The notes under the pieces are model-generated. The model had not been told where the DNA came from. It searched no databases and was given only the letters and a program-made list of their open reading frames with translations. 64,000 bases of DNA, taken from NCBI RefSeq assembly GCF_002783505.1, contig NZ_PFGL01000042.1:60925-124924 (forward strand), in the 5' to 3' direction. Within the stretch, counting starts at the first letter, position 1; each line of letters starts with the position of its first letter. The DNA is from Shewanella sp. CG12_big_fil_rev_8_21_14_0_65_47_15 (lineage in GTDB: Bacteria > Pseudomonadota > Gammaproteobacteria > Enterobacterales > Shewanellaceae). Positions 13,549 through 23,600 of the stretch are shown piece by piece. A program made the translations under genes and the position numbers.

Positions 13549-14319
13549 ATGAACAAACGAAACACACAGCAGCGTCGCCACAGCATAATCACCATATTGA
13601 ACGAACAGGGTGAAGTGAGTGTTGATGAACTGTCGTTACGTTTTGAAACCTCAGAAGTGACGATTCGCAAAGATCTCGCCGCGCTTGAGAAAACGGGTTT
13701 ATTATTGCGCCGTTACGGTGGCGCCGTGGCGATTCCCGATGAAGTGACCCAGCAGTTTTCTGCCAAAATCGCGCCTAATAAGCTGTCTATTGCGAAAACC
13801 GCGGCGCAGCTGATTAAAGATCACAATCGCATCATCATCGATAGCGGCACTACAACTTCTGGTTTGATTGAACAACTGAACGATAAGCGTGGGCTGGTGG
13901 TGATGACGAATGCGCTGCACCTTGCCAATGCTATCCATGAGCTTGAAAACGAGCCAACCCTATTGATGACCGGTGGCACTTGGGATCCGCATTCTGAATC
14001 CTTTCAAGGTCAAGTCGCCGAGCAAGTGTTGCGCTCATATAATTTCGACCAACTGTTTATCGGTGCCGATGGTATCGATCTTGAACGCGGCACTACCACC
14101 TTTAACGAGTTAACTGGCCTAAGCAAAGTGATGGCCGAAGTGTCCCGCGAAGTGATTGTGATGGTGGATTCAGACAAAATCGGCAAGCGGATCCCTAACT
14201 TAGAGTTGCCGTGGGCCAAAGTCAGTGTGTTGGTCACCGACTCCCGTATCGACGAGAGTGCGCTAAAACAAATTTCAGATCAGGGTGTGCGAGTCATGCT
14301 AGCGCCCTACGCTCAATAG
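13549..14319 (+). CDS. DeoR-family transcriptional regulator next to glmS
   Basis: 256 aa from ATG 13549. The N-terminal DeoR helix-turn-helix is visible as EVSVDELSLRFETSEVTIRK. The C-terminal DeoRC sugar-phosphate sensor domain has DSGTTTSGLIEQL and ADGIDLERGTTTFNELT. It lies 50 bp upstream of glmS in the same direction. By analogy with other sugar-phosphate DeoR proteins it probably senses a hexosamine phosphate and controls glmS; the effector and the direction of control are inference. Confidence 0.88.
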   Translation: MNKRNTQQRRHSIITILNEQGEVSVDELSLRFETSEVTIRKDLAALEKTGLLLRRYGGAVAIPDEVTQQFSAKIAPNKLSIAKTAAQLIKDHNRIIIDSGTTTSGLIEQLNDKRGLVVMTNALHLANAIHELENEPTLLMTGGTWDPHSESFQGQVAEQVLRSYNFDQLFIGADGIDLERGTTTFNELTGLSKVMAEVSREVIVMVDSDKIGKRIPNLELPWAKVSVLVTDSRIDESALKQISDQGVRVMLAPYAQ

Positions 14320-14369
14320 TGAGTGCAAAATAGCTTAATAACTTCATTTTTAATTTATAGGTAAAGACT

Positions 14370-16199
14370 ATGTGTGGAATCGTAGGCGCCGTGGCGCAAA
14401 GGGATGTGGCTGAAATTCTAGTAGAAGGCTTACGCCGCTTAGAATATCGCGGATATGACTCTGCAGGCGTTGCCGTTATTCACAATGGTGAACTGAGTCG
14501 CACGCGCCGCGTTGGTAAAGTACAAGAGCTGTCTACTGCGCTTGAAACCGATCCATTAGCGGGCGGAACCGGTATCGCGCACACTCGCTGGGCGACACAC
14601 GGTGAACCGAGTGAGCGTAATGCTCACCCGCATTTATCGGAAGGTGATATTGCCGTGGTGCACAACGGCATTATTGAAAACCACAATAAATTGCGCGAGA
14701 TGCTTAAAGGTTTGGGCTATCAGTTTAATTCTGATACTGACACCGAAGTGATTTGCCACTTAGTACACCATGAGCTGAAAACTAACAGCACTTTACTTTC
14801 TGCCGTGCAAGCCACTGTGAAACAACTCGAAGGCGCCTATGGCACAGTCGTTATCGACCGTCGTGATAGCGAGCGTATGGTGGTGGCTCGCTCTGGTAGT
14901 CCCTTAGTGATTGGTTTTGGTCTAGGTGAAAACTTTGTCGCCTCGGATCAGCTGGCACTCTTACCTGTGACTCGCTCATTCGCCTTCTTAGAAGAAGGTG
15001 ATGTAGCCGAAGTGACTCGCCGCAGCGTCAGCATTTTCGATTTAAACGGCAATCCCGTTGAGCGTGAAATTAAAGAATCAGAAATCACCCACGATGCCGG
15101 AGATAAGGGTGAGTATCGCCACTATATGCTGAAAGAGATTTACGAGCAGCCATTGGCGCTGACGCGCACCATCGAAGGCCGTATCGCCAACAAGCAAGTA
15201 TTAGATACAGCCTTTGGTGAAAAAGCTGCTGAGTTCTTAAAAGATATCAAACACGTACAAATCATCGCCTGCGGCACTAGTTACCATGCGGGCATGGCAG
15301 CGCGTTATTGGTTAGAAGATTGGGCAGGCGTGTCTTGTAACGTCGAAATTGCCTCCGAATTCCGTTATCGCAAGTCGCACTTATTCCCAAATAGCCTGTT
15401 GGTAACGATTTCACAATCTGGTGAAACCGCCGATACCTTAGCGGCCATGCGCTTAGCGAAAGAAATGGGTTACAAAGCCACATTGACGATTTGTAATGCG
15501 CCAGGTTCATCACTGGTTCGCGAGTCTGACATGGCTTATATGATGAAAGCGGGCGCCGAGATTGGCGTGGCATCGACTAAAGCCTTCACAGTACAGCTTG
15601 CGGGCTTATTAATGTTGACTGCGGTGATCGGTCGCCACAATGGTATGTCTGAGCAAATGCAGGCCCAAATCACTCAAAGCCTACAATCTATGCCTGCCAA
15701 AGTGGAACAAGCTTTAGGGCTAGATGCTGCGATTGCCGAACTGGCCGAAGATTTTGCCGACAAACATCATGCCTTATTCCTTGGCCGTGGCGATCAATAT
15801 CCGATTGCGATGGAAGGTGCATTAAAGCTGAAAGAGATTTCTTATATTCATGCTGAAGCCTATGCCTCTGGTGAATTAAAACACGGCCCACTGGCACTTA
15901 TCGATGCCGATATGCCAGTGATCGTGGTGGCGCCAAACAATGAATTGCTCGAAAAACTCAAATCGAACGTCGAAGAAGTGCGTGCCCGTGGTGGATTAAT
16001 GTATGTGTTTGCCGATGTGGATGCCGAGTTCGAGTCGGATGACACGATGAAAGTGATCCCTGTGCCACACTGCGACATCTTTATGGCGCCGCTGATTTAC
16101 ACTATTCCGCTACAGCTATTGTCGTACCATGTTGCGTTGATCAAAGGTACCGACGTGGATCAACCACGCAACCTAGCAAAATCTGTAACAGTAGAATAA
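14370..16199 (+). CDS. glmS: Glutamine–fructose-6-phosphate aminotransferase GlmS
   Basis: 609 aa. Makes glucosamine-6-phosphate from fructose-6-phosphate and glutamine, the first step to UDP-GlcNAc. Cys2 of MCGIVGA is the glutaminase nucleophile. Two SIS isomerase domains follow ([21 protein letters not shown]), and the protein ends LAKSVTVE. The 3' end of the gene is the attTn7 recognition site bound by TnsD, and a Tn7-family element begins 25 bp after the stop. The gene itself is undamaged. Confidence 0.98.
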   Translation: MCGIVGAVAQRDVAEILVEGLRRLEYRGYDSAGVAVIHNGELSRTRRVGKVQELSTALETDPLAGGTGIAHTRWATHGEPSERNAHPHLSEGDIAVVHNGIIENHNKLREMLKGLGYQFNSDTDTEVICHLVHHELKTNSTLLSAVQATVKQLEGAYGTVVIDRRDSERMVVARSGSPLVIGFGLGENFVASDQLALLPVTRSFAFLEEGDVAEVTRRSVSIFDLNGNPVEREIKESEITHDAGDKGEYRHYMLKEIYEQPLALTRTIEGRIANKQVLDTAFGEKAAEFLKDIKHVQIIACGTSYHAGMAARYWLEDWAGVSCNVEIASEFRYRKSHLFPNSLLVTISQSGETADTLAAMRLAKEMGYKATLTICNAPGSSLVRESDMAYMMKAGAEIGVASTKAFTVQLAGLLMLTAVIGRHNGMSEQMQAQITQSLQSMPAKVEQALGLDAAIAELAEDFADKHHALFLGRGDQYPIAMEGALKLKEISYIHAEAYASGELKHGPLALIDADMPVIVVAPNNELLEKLKSNVEEVRARGGLMYVFADVDAEFESDDTMKVIPVPHCDIFMAPLIYTIPLQLLSYHVALIKGTDVDQPRNLAKSVTVE

Positions 16200-16224
16200 A
16201 TAGATATTTAAATGAAAACCGTTT

Positions 16225-16310
16225 TGTGGTCTGACATAATAGTTCTAAACAAAACAAAATAGTCTTAAAGCGTGACGGTAAAGAACTAAACAAAACAAAA
16301 TAGTTGTAAA
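16225..16310 (+). repeat. glmS-proximal (R-type) transposon end with packed TnsB sites
   Basis: Sites resembling GACAAAATAGTTCTAAAC lie at 16,232–16,248, 16,251–16,267 and 16,291–16,308 (the last two as AAACAAAACAAAATAGT). A weaker GTGACGGTAAAGAACTA lies between them. Close packing over about 85 bp is the layout of the Tn7 right end. Confidence 0.85.
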
Positions 16311-16315
16311 CCATT

Positions 16316-16358
16316 AAAGTCCAGTTATGCTGTTTAAAAAACATACTGGACTTTTTTT
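16316..16358 (+). promoter_or_regulatory. Terminator-like hairpin touching the tnsA start codon
   Basis: Arms AAAGTCCAGT (16,316–16,325) and ACTGGACTTT (16,345–16,354) form a 10-bp perfect stem that can extend inward via ATG/CAT. It is followed by a T-run reaching 16,358, directly before the ATG of tnsA. There is no Shine–Dalgarno sequence in front of that ATG. The structure could stop readthrough from glmS or hold down tnsA translation. Confidence 0.65.
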
Positions 16359-17186
16359 ATGGCTAGAGCGCAGCAATCGCTTTCAGAAACTGAAATTGCC
16401 CGTCACATCAAGGATGGGCGCGGCCAGGGTCATGGACAATGTTATAAGCCCTGGTTTCATGTTCAGGATGTCCCATCAGATGGGCGTTCTCATCGTATTT
16501 ACTCTCATAAAACGCGGCGGGTTCATCATCTGCTTTCCGATCTGGAATTAGCAGTTTTTCTTGTGCTTGAATGGTCGTCAGACATTACAGATATCAGGGA
16601 GCAATTCCCTTTAAAGCGAGATGAAACCCGGGCTCTCGCTGCTAAGCATCAACTGAGACATCCTTCTGTCCGTGGTGTTGACCAGGTGATGTCGTCAGAT
16701 TTCCTTATAGATGCTACTACTGGTCCTGACAGACAGTTCGCTATTCAGGTGAAACCAGTGACTGAGTTAGCCAAGCCAGAGATCATCGAGAAGCTTGAGC
16801 TGGAAAGGCGCTACTGGCATTTAAAGCAAATCCCATGGTTTCTGGTCACCGAAGAAGAAATTGATCTGGTGATAAAACAGAACATCGAATGGTTATATCC
16901 AACAAAAAGTGATGCTGCTGTTGATCCGGCTTTGTTAGCTCAGCTGCCTTTTTTATCTAAGGCATTTAGCAAAGCTCAGGACTCGAAGGTCATTGATATT
17001 TGTAAACACCTTGATACCGCTTATGAGCTTGATCTTGGCCACAGCTTACGAGATGTTCGGACTTTGGTAGCCAATGGCTTTATTAAATTTAATATCAATA
17101 AGGTGTTTCGTTCTGTTAAGGCATCAGAGCTCAGGTTCTGTCAGTTTGAAGATATGGAGGCCTTGCTGCATGTGGCAAATCAATGA
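16359..17186 (+). CDS. tnsA: Transposase subunit TnsA (endonuclease)
   Basis: 275 aa. TnsA is the restriction-enzyme-like nuclease that cuts the 5' ends of the element, making Tn7 a cut-and-paste transposon. The active-site residues Glu63, Asp114, Lys132 (in IQVKP) and Glu149 fall at the same numbers I recall for Tn7 TnsA. A C-terminal winged-helix part follows (residues about 170–275). It overlaps tnsB by 17 bp. The start is fixed by alignment to the family, since no ribosome site is visible. Confidence 0.95.
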   Translation: MARAQQSLSETEIARHIKDGRGQGHGQCYKPWFHVQDVPSDGRSHRIYSHKTRRVHHLLSDLELAVFLVLEWSSDITDIREQFPLKRDETRALAAKHQLRHPSVRGVDQVMSSDFLIDATTGPDRQFAIQVKPVTELAKPEIIEKLELERRYWHLKQIPWFLVTEEEIDLVIKQNIEWLYPTKSDAAVDPALLAQLPFLSKAFSKAQDSKVIDICKHLDTAYELDLGHSLRDVRTLVANGFIKFNINKVFRSVKASELRFCQFEDMEALLHVANQ

Positions 17187-19263
17187 GGTTCTGCGATTTG
17201 ACGAACAGCCCTATCGTATCTTAGCTGTGCATCCGGGAGAGCTCGTCTGGATCCAAATCGACAGCGATAAGGGATTACCCGAATTTATCCTGGAACTGAA
17301 GCTTATTTCCTACTTGGATGAAGGCCGGTTGCTCAGAAGCACTGACCCTTACGCATTTCTGCATAATGAAGAGCCAGAAGTTGGGTCTGTTGCATTTAAT
17401 CGACGTGAAAAAGCACTGGCCATTATTCAGCCCATTATTGTTGACGAACTGTGTTTTGAAACTAAAGCCAGAGCGCGACGGGTTACTGAAGTTGAGATGG
17501 GTGGTATAGCAACCAAAGCGACTATTTATAAGCTACTTCGCAGGTTTTGGCAGCGAGGCCAGAAGCCCAATGCGTTATTGCCTGACTTCAAGAACAGTGG
17601 AGCCCCGGGGAAATCCAGAGCGGCATCAGGCACAACAAAAGTTGGCCGTAGCCGGTTATACGGCGATGGTTCAGGTATTAAAGTCACCGTCGATGTTGAA
17701 CGAATATTTCGGGTCAGTATAGAAAAGCACTTATTAACTCAGAAAAAGCTTCAAACAACGGTCGCGTATCGTCGTTTCAGGGATTTGTTTGCACAGTACC
17801 ACCCTGAAGTCTTGCCTGAAGATTTCCCCACGTTACGGCAGTTCCGGTATTTCTATAACCGGGAGTATAAGAAGCCACAGCGGTTACTTGAAAGCACGAA
17901 TCCCGGCATCTACAAAAAGGATATTCGCCCTTTAACCAGCACTGCAACTGCACATGTGCTGGGCCCTGGCAGCCGATATGAGATTGATGCAACTATTGCT
18001 GATATCTACCTGGTTGCAGATGACGACCGCAGTAAAATTATCGGCAGGCCTACCCTTTACATAGTGATTGATGTGTTCAGCCGAATGATAGCTGGCTTTT
18101 ATATTGGTTTTGACAACCCTTCCTATGTGGTGGCTATGCAGGCTGTGGCAATTGCCTGTACTGAGAAGGTCACTTCCTGTAAGTCTCTTGGTATAGATAT
18201 CACTCCGGACGAATGGCCATGTGTTGGTTTACCTGATGCCATTCTGGCTGACCGCGGTGAAATGATGAGCCATCAGGTGGACGCGCTGATTAAGGGGTTT
18301 AATCTTCGGATCGAAAGTGCACCACCGAGACGTGGTGACGCCAAGGGGATTGTTGAAAGTTGCTTCCGTACTCTTCAGGCTGAATTTAAACCCTATGTGC
18401 CTGGTGTTGTTACTGGTAACAGAGTGAAAAAACACGGAGAGCGGGATTATCGTCTTGATGCTGTAATGACGATCACTGACTTTGCCCAAATAATGCTGAA
18501 GACTATTCTTTTTCGAAACAACTACCATGTGATGGATAAGTACGATCGTGATGCAGACCTGCCAGCTGATATCCCTTCAATTCCAATTCATGTATGGAAC
18601 TGGGGCATGCAGCACAGGGTTGGTAATTTAAGGCAGGTTGATTCTGAGCAGTTAAGGATTGCTTTGTTGCCACGGCAAAAGGTCAGTATTTCTCAATACG
18701 GCGCAAATATGTGGGGTACCTACTACAGCTGTCCAGAATTTCTTAGAGAAGGATGGCTACTGCGAAGCCCTGATATTCAGCGTTCTCAGAAACTGGAGGC
18801 TGCTTACAACCCGGGATCTGCAGATACCATTTATCTGTTTCCACAACCAGGTAGCCGGACCTACTGGACTTGTACTCTTACTGATCGCAGTCGCCAATTT
18901 AGAGGACTTACATTCTGGCAAGCTTGGGAGCTGCAGGCCCAGCAGAAACATAATATGGCAAATGCCAGGTTGGATGAAGATGCGAAACGGCGAGAACTGG
19001 ATGCTTTTATAAAAGAAAAAACTACCAGTGCTATCCGCGCAACTCCAGCCATTAAAGAGTCAGGCCAAAAGCGTATTGCACAGATCAGGGGTAATAAAAA
19101 AGAGGCCCGTGAAGCTGAACAATTACAGCGAGTCAGGCCTGCAAATGAAGTAAAAGACAAAGTGCTTGCACCAGTCATTCCTCTGCGAGAAGCCGAAGAG
19201 GATTACAGTTTGCCCAGCTATGTTCCGGACTTGTTTGGTGACCAAGATGGAGAACCTGAATGA
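17170..19263 (+). CDS. tnsB: Transposase subunit TnsB (DDE recombinase)
   Basis: 697 aa from ATG 17170, inside the end of tnsA; an upstream in-frame ATG at 17074 would add 32 unrelated residues. TnsB binds the end repeats, cuts the 3' ends and joins them to the target. The catalytic triad is Asp273 (YEIDATIAD), Asp361 (LADRGEMM) and Glu396 (GIVESCFR), the positions known in Tn7. The tail (about 600–697) is charged and probably contacts TnsC. It overlaps tnsC by ATGA. Confidence 0.96.
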   Translation: MWQINEVLRFDEQPYRILAVHPGELVWIQIDSDKGLPEFILELKLISYLDEGRLLRSTDPYAFLHNEEPEVGSVAFNRREKALAIIQPIIVDELCFETKARARRVTEVEMGGIATKATIYKLLRRFWQRGQKPNALLPDFKNSGAPGKSRAASGTTKVGRSRLYGDGSGIKVTVDVERIFRVSIEKHLLTQKKLQTTVAYRRFRDLFAQYHPEVLPEDFPTLRQFRYFYNREYKKPQRLLESTNPGIYKKDIRPLTSTATAHVLGPGSRYEIDATIADIYLVADDDRSKIIGRPTLYIVIDVFSRMIAGFYIGFDNPSYVVAMQAVAIACTEKVTSCKSLGIDITPDEWPCVGLPDAILADRGEMMSHQVDALIKGFNLRIESAPPRRGDAKGIVESCFRTLQAEFKPYVPGVVTGNRVKKHGERDYRLDAVMTITDFAQIMLKTILFRNNYHVMDKYDRDADLPADIPSIPIHVWNWGMQHRVGNLRQVDSEQLRIALLPRQKVSISQYGANMWGTYYSCPEFLREGWLLRSPDIQRSQKLEAAYNPGSADTIYLFPQPGSRTYWTCTLTDRSRQFRGLTFWQAWELQAQQKHNMANARLDEDAKRRELDAFIKEKTTSAIRATPAIKESGQKRIAQIRGNKKEAREAEQLQRVRPANEVKDKVLAPVIPLREAEEDYSLPSYVPDLFGDQDGEPE

Positions 19264-20906
19264 GCGCAACAAAAATTGATGCCGTTTATCGAGACGCCGA
19301 TGTCACAGCTTACAAAGGCAATCCGTTTATCGAAGCTTTGCCGCCACTGCAGGAATCTGTAAACAGTGCTGCAGCTCTTCGTTCAACATCACTTTTCGAT
19401 GCGTCAGATCTGCAGAAACCAAGAGTTGTTCGTGCCCACAGTATTTGCCGTATCACCAATGAATTTTTCCAGCCGCTGGGCTCTCACATGCTCCTGAGTG
19501 AGCGAGTTTCGCTAATGATTCGTGGTGGCTATGTTGGCCGTAATCCTAAAACAGGCGACCTGCAGCGGCACTTACAAAATGGCTACGAAAGAGTTCAAAG
19601 TGGTGATTTGTCTAGCTTCAGATTTGAAGAGGCGAAATCTACTGCTCAAAGTATGTTGCTGATTGGTTGCTCAGGTAGTGGAAAAACAACGTCTTTAGCA
19701 CGCATCCTTGACACCTATCCTCAAGTCATTTATCACCCGACTATGAATTTTGAGCAAGTGGTTTATCTGAAAGTGGACTGTTCACACAATGGCTCGCTTA
19801 AAGAAATCTGCCTGAACTTTTTCCGGGCGCTGGATAAAGCGTTGGGCTCGAATTATGAGAAAAAATATGGCCTCAAACGTAATGGTATTGAGACCATGTT
19901 GGCACTGATGGCTCAGATAGCCAACGCCCATGCGGTAGGTTTGCTCGTTATTGATGAGATCCAGCATTTAAGCCGTACGAAATCAGGTGGCCCAGAAGCG
20001 ATGCTGAATTTTTTCGTGACTATGGTGAACACCATTGGTGTGCCAGTCATGCTGATTGGAACGCCTAAAGCCAAGGAAATTTTTGAAATTGATCTCAGGT
20101 CAGCCCGACGTGGCTCAGGTTTAGGTGCGATTTTTTGGGAACCGATGAAACAAGAACCCAATGGTAAGCGTAACCCTGAGTGGGTTGCCTTTACCGACAA
20201 CCTCTGGAAGCTGCAGTTATTGCAGAGCAAGGATCTGGTGTTAACCGACGAGTTACGGGACCTTTGGTATGACCTGAGTCAGGGCGTTATGGATATAGTC
20301 GTTAAGCTCTTTGTGTTGTCTCAGTTACGAGCCTTGGCTTTGGGTAAAGAGCGTATCACTCAAGGCTTAATGCGGCAGGTTTATAAAGACGAGCTAAAAC
20401 CTGTTCATCCTATGCTGGAGGCTCTTCGATCTGGCGTTCCGGAAAAAATTGCGCAGTATTCTGATTTGATGCTGCCGGAAATGGACAAGAGGCTTATTCA
20501 GCTGCAAAGGGATATTGCTGGCATGAAAGTCGAAACCCCAGAGGAATTAGCGCTAAAACAGCTGGCAACAGACGACGAACGCAGAATCTACCTAATGCTC
20601 AAAGACGATTATGACTCAAGCCTGCTTGTCGCAACGGTGCGCAAAGCATTCGCTGAGAATCCTAAGCTGACTCGCCCTCAACTGTTACCAGTAATTTTGA
20701 ATTGGCTGTCAGATGGTGACAATCTAGTGAAACCAGAACAATCGAAAATACGTGCTAAGAATGCCAAACCTGATCAATGGGATACTTTGGATTGGGATGA
20801 TTTGCGCTACATCAGCTCTCAGCAACAATCCGCAGCAGCTATGCACTCGGCTTTGAGAGCCAAAGGCATATTATATGATTTAAATAAGTGTGTTAGTGGC
20901 GGGTGA
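19260..20906 (+). CDS. tnsC: Transposition regulator ATPase TnsC
   Basis: 548 aa AAA+ ATPase that polymerises on target DNA and connects TnsAB with the target selector TnsD or TnsE, and gives target immunity. Walker A is GCSGSGKT at 136–143 and Walker B is LLVIDEIQ at 228–235. Size is close to the 555 aa of Tn7 TnsC. It is translationally coupled to tnsB. Unlike in Tn7, tnsD does not follow directly; a 1.2-kb stretch with two small genes intervenes. Confidence 0.95.
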   Translation: MSATKIDAVYRDADVTAYKGNPFIEALPPLQESVNSAAALRSTSLFDASDLQKPRVVRAHSICRITNEFFQPLGSHMLLSERVSLMIRGGYVGRNPKTGDLQRHLQNGYERVQSGDLSSFRFEEAKSTAQSMLLIGCSGSGKTTSLARILDTYPQVIYHPTMNFEQVVYLKVDCSHNGSLKEICLNFFRALDKALGSNYEKKYGLKRNGIETMLALMAQIANAHAVGLLVIDEIQHLSRTKSGGPEAMLNFFVTMVNTIGVPVMLIGTPKAKEIFEIDLRSARRGSGLGAIFWEPMKQEPNGKRNPEWVAFTDNLWKLQLLQSKDLVLTDELRDLWYDLSQGVMDIVVKLFVLSQLRALALGKERITQGLMRQVYKDELKPVHPMLEALRSGVPEKIAQYSDLMLPEMDKRLIQLQRDIAGMKVETPEELALKQLATDDERRIYLMLKDDYDSSLLVATVRKAFAENPKLTRPQLLPVILNWLSDGDNLVKPEQSKIRAKNAKPDQWDTLDWDDLRYISSQQQSAAAMHSALRAKGILYDLNKCVSGG

Positions 20907-21167
20907 TTGGTCGCATTAGCTCTAAATCAATTTTCGGTAGGAAAGGCTGTCTATTTTTGTAGGCAGATACGGAGATCGTGCTCGTTGTTCTGAGATTTAC
21001 GACAGAGTACTTTTACGAGGTTTATGGCATTTTAAGTATCTTGATGGTGTAAAGGTGCTATTTATTTTTCATAGGGTTAAGTGCATGTTTGCAAGCAGAT
21101 ATGACTTAGTTATTTGTTGCTGAATTAGAACAAACGGTAGGAAAAATTAGGTTAGAGGCATTTGTGA

Positions 21168-21539
21168 ATGGATGAACAGACGGTTTCCATAATTGCTGGA
21201 AAGGTTGTCAGTGACGTTAGCTTCTGGACTGCCCTTATTGGATTGGGTGGAGTCACTTTAGGTGCTGTAATTGCGATCATTGGTAATATTATCATTTTCA
21301 AAATGCAGAATAAGCAGCAAAAAAATATTGATACTGCGAGAAAAGAACTGCTAAGCAAAATGCTAAGCGATACAAGATTTGAAGAGGGAAGGTCCTTAGA
21401 TACTTTGTCTACGGTTACTGGCTCTCAACCTGAAGGGGGTCGTAGACTCCTAATAGAAATTGGCGCGAGAGGTCTTGCCCTTTCGGATGGGAGAGAAGGT
21501 TGGGCTTATATAAAAAATCGTCCTTTATCTACGCAATAA
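21168..21539 (+). CDS. Small membrane protein of unknown function between tnsC and tnsD
   Basis: 123 aa. One strong membrane segment is seen (FWTALIGLGGVTLGAVIAII, continuing to GNIIIF, about residues 19–45), then a basic, glutamine-rich helix and a soluble tail. GAGG lies nine bases upstream of the start. I do not recognise the family. It lies inside the transposition operon but is not a known tns gene, so it is probably cargo or an acquired accessory gene. Confidence 0.6.
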   Translation: MDEQTVSIIAGKVVSDVSFWTALIGLGGVTLGAVIAIIGNIIIFKMQNKQQKNIDTARKELLSKMLSDTRFEEGRSLDTLSTVTGSQPEGGRRLLIEIGARGLALSDGREGWAYIKNRPLSTQ

Positions 21540-21630
21540 ATTTAACTGAGTTCATCAATCGCGGCCGGCTACTACAGCATTTTTCCGCAATCGAGTTTTG
21601 CTTTATTTCACCAATCAGACTGGAGTTGTA

Positions 21631-21840
21631 ATGAAGAATAGAAAAGCCTTGAGTTCCAAAAATGGGTTATCTTTAGTTCAAGTTGATCACTTGGATGGAA
21701 ATGGTGACGTAATCCGAGTTAGCTACGAAGTATGCGATGCAAACGGAAATGTATTGGGAGAATTTAGTTCTATCGGGGATGCGGAAGAGTTTATAAAAAA
21801 CTATCGTCCAGAGCCGCCTCGACCAACCTTTAAAATGTGA
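21631..21840 (+). CDS. Small hypothetical protein between tnsC and tnsD
   Basis: 69 aa from ATG 21631, which has GGAG seven bases upstream; the frame opens earlier at a TTG (21,598). The sequence (SLVQVDHLDGNGDVIRVSYE, then CDANGNVLGEFSSIGDAEEF) looks like a compact alpha/beta fold of a soluble protein. Family not recognised. It is followed by a 21-bp palindrome. Confidence 0.5.
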   Translation: MKNRKALSSKNGLSLVQVDHLDGNGDVIRVSYEVCDANGNVLGEFSSIGDAEEFIKNYRPEPPRPTFKM

Positions 21841-21855
21841 GAATAATTGTTAAGG

Positions 21856-21876
21856 CCGCAGGTTTTAAACCTGCGG
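21856..21876. terminator. Perfect 21-bp palindrome, possible bidirectional terminator
   Basis: CCGCAGGTTT, one T, and the exact reverse complement. No long T-run follows, so it may equally be a protein-binding site. It closes off the two small genes before tnsD. Confidence 0.45.
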
Positions 21877-22087
21877 TAACCGTTTTCAAGATGCTTCAAC
21901 AAGCCAATTGTGTGCTGGGTAGTTTATGTGGTTTCACACGGCATTACTCTACAACACACTACTTGCAAACAGTTGTGAAGTATAATGTTTAGGCTATTTT
22001 ACCCAGGATTGTTTGAGCAAGTTGAGTTCAATCCGATTAACGGCACTTATATTTAAAAACTTACATTCGCTTGATCAGTTAACGACC

Positions 22088-23590
22088 ATGCTCAACTTCC
22101 CTATACCCTATCAAAATGAACTTATTTACAGTGCGGTAGCTCGTACTGGTACTTATCTCGGCATTTCTAGCGCCAAACAGCTACTGGATGAGGTGTATGG
22201 TGACCGCAAGGTAATTGCCACCATGGATTTGCCTTGTCATCTGCAGGCTATTTCTAACCAGCTGAAAAGAACAGGCCGGTATTCTGTTGTTGAGCTGGTT
22301 TATCAGCACACTCTGTTCCCGCTGTATGCCCCTTTTGTTTCTGAAGAACACAGGCTTAGGGCTCTGAAGATGATGGCCGCAAGCTCTCAGGGTGCTGTTC
22401 ACTTAATGCTTGGTGTTGCTGCTTCCCGAGTTAAATCAGTACATGGGTTCCGCTATTGTGCTGCTTGTGTACAGCAGCAACTAAAGGCGCATGGGGAGTG
22501 CTTCTGGTTGCGTGAGTGGTATTTTCCTGGTCTTGGAGTCTGTCCTGAGCATGCTTCATTAACTTTGCTATCTGAAAACATAGGCGACCATCGGCATTTA
22601 TTTTTACCCTTGCAACAAGCTATTGGTAAAACACAAAGCTGTACCGACGTAAGTTCTGAGCAGATGGCACTTGCATGTTTAGCTCGTGAGTTAATGCAGT
22701 TGTCCCCGGGGGCATCACCATCATTTGAACAGTGGACAGAGTTTTATCATGGTCTGGCTGTTGATTTCGGTTTCTCAAGAGGGAAACAAGTTTTGCACGA
22801 TCAGGTCTACGACCATATCAGGCAAAAGTTCTCTGTTCGGACCTTGTCTGAACTGCATCTGCACGGACCTATTAGTGAAAGCTTTTGGCTGAGATCGATG
22901 TTTCGGAAGCACCGTAAGGCCTTTAGTTATCTGGAGCATTTAATTGTATGGGCAGTCCTGTTACCAGGAATGACGCCTGCTGAAATTCTTAACCAAGTGC
23001 GGAAATTGGGTGGCAAGGTGTGGCCCGAATCAGAGCTTACAGGTGCCCTTGCGAACCCAACAGTTGTCGATACGCAAAAACGTGAAGCATGGCAGAGATT
23101 GGTTCTAGTTCATGGCGCTAAAGCAGCCCGAAAGGTCGAATCCGGTGGAGCCTTGTACGCTTGGCTATACCGGAATGATAGAATCTGGCTCATGGAGTTT
23201 AACAAGCAACATAAACAGCCAAGAGATTTGCCGGGTCTTAAAGTCGACTGGCATAAGCGTGATATGACAGCTAGTCGTCATCTATTGCGGCTGATTTATC
23301 AGTCCGACTTACGGCTAGACCTGCCCAGGTTATCCGCTAACTGGTTACTTCAGCAGTTACCCAACAAAGCATCCATTTCAAAAAATATTCGCAAATTACC
23401 TCTGGTTAACAAAGTGCTACAAAGATATGCTGAGTCAATCACGGAGTACCAGCTGCGTCGTATTTGTTGCATCTTTACGCGATTAAGGGATGAACACATA
23501 CCTCCTAAAATGTGGCTCGTTCTTCGTATGTCAGGTTTGAGTAAAGAACGTATTACTCCACAGGCCGCTGCAATACTGCGGATGTTGTAA
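22088..23590 (+). CDS. tnsD: Target-selection protein TnsD (TniQ family)
   Basis: 500 aa from ATG 22088, giving MLNFPIPYQNELIYSAVART, which matches the start of Tn7 TnsD; the frame continues 25 codons upstream without family similarity. TnsD binds the 3' end of glmS and directs insertion 25 bp beyond the gene. The zinc-binding ligands Cys124, Cys127, Cys152 and His155 (YCAAC, VCPEH) are in the same positions as I recall for Tn7. The site of this very element agrees with that function. The ribosome site is weak. Confidence 0.95.
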   Translation: MLNFPIPYQNELIYSAVARTGTYLGISSAKQLLDEVYGDRKVIATMDLPCHLQAISNQLKRTGRYSVVELVYQHTLFPLYAPFVSEEHRLRALKMMAASSQGAVHLMLGVAASRVKSVHGFRYCAACVQQQLKAHGECFWLREWYFPGLGVCPEHASLTLLSENIGDHRHLFLPLQQAIGKTQSCTDVSSEQMALACLARELMQLSPGASPSFEQWTEFYHGLAVDFGFSRGKQVLHDQVYDHIRQKFSVRTLSELHLHGPISESFWLRSMFRKHRKAFSYLEHLIVWAVLLPGMTPAEILNQVRKLGGKVWPESELTGALANPTVVDTQKREAWQRLVLVHGAKAARKVESGGALYAWLYRNDRIWLMEFNKQHKQPRDLPGLKVDWHKRDMTASRHLLRLIYQSDLRLDLPRLSANWLLQQLPNKASISKNIRKLPLVNKVLQRYAESITEYQLRRICCIFTRLRDEHIPPKMWLVLRMSGLSKERITPQAAAILRML

Positions 23591-23600
23591 AGGAGATGGG

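Noticed and set aside
16327..16551. Open frame overlapping the start of tnsA in another frame
   Set aside because: No ribosome site, overlaps the conserved TnsA N-terminus and has no family likeness; a shadow of tnsA.
21598..21630. Longer N-terminus for the 69-aa protein from TTG 21598
   Set aside because: The ATG at 21,631 has a well-placed GGAG; the extension has none.
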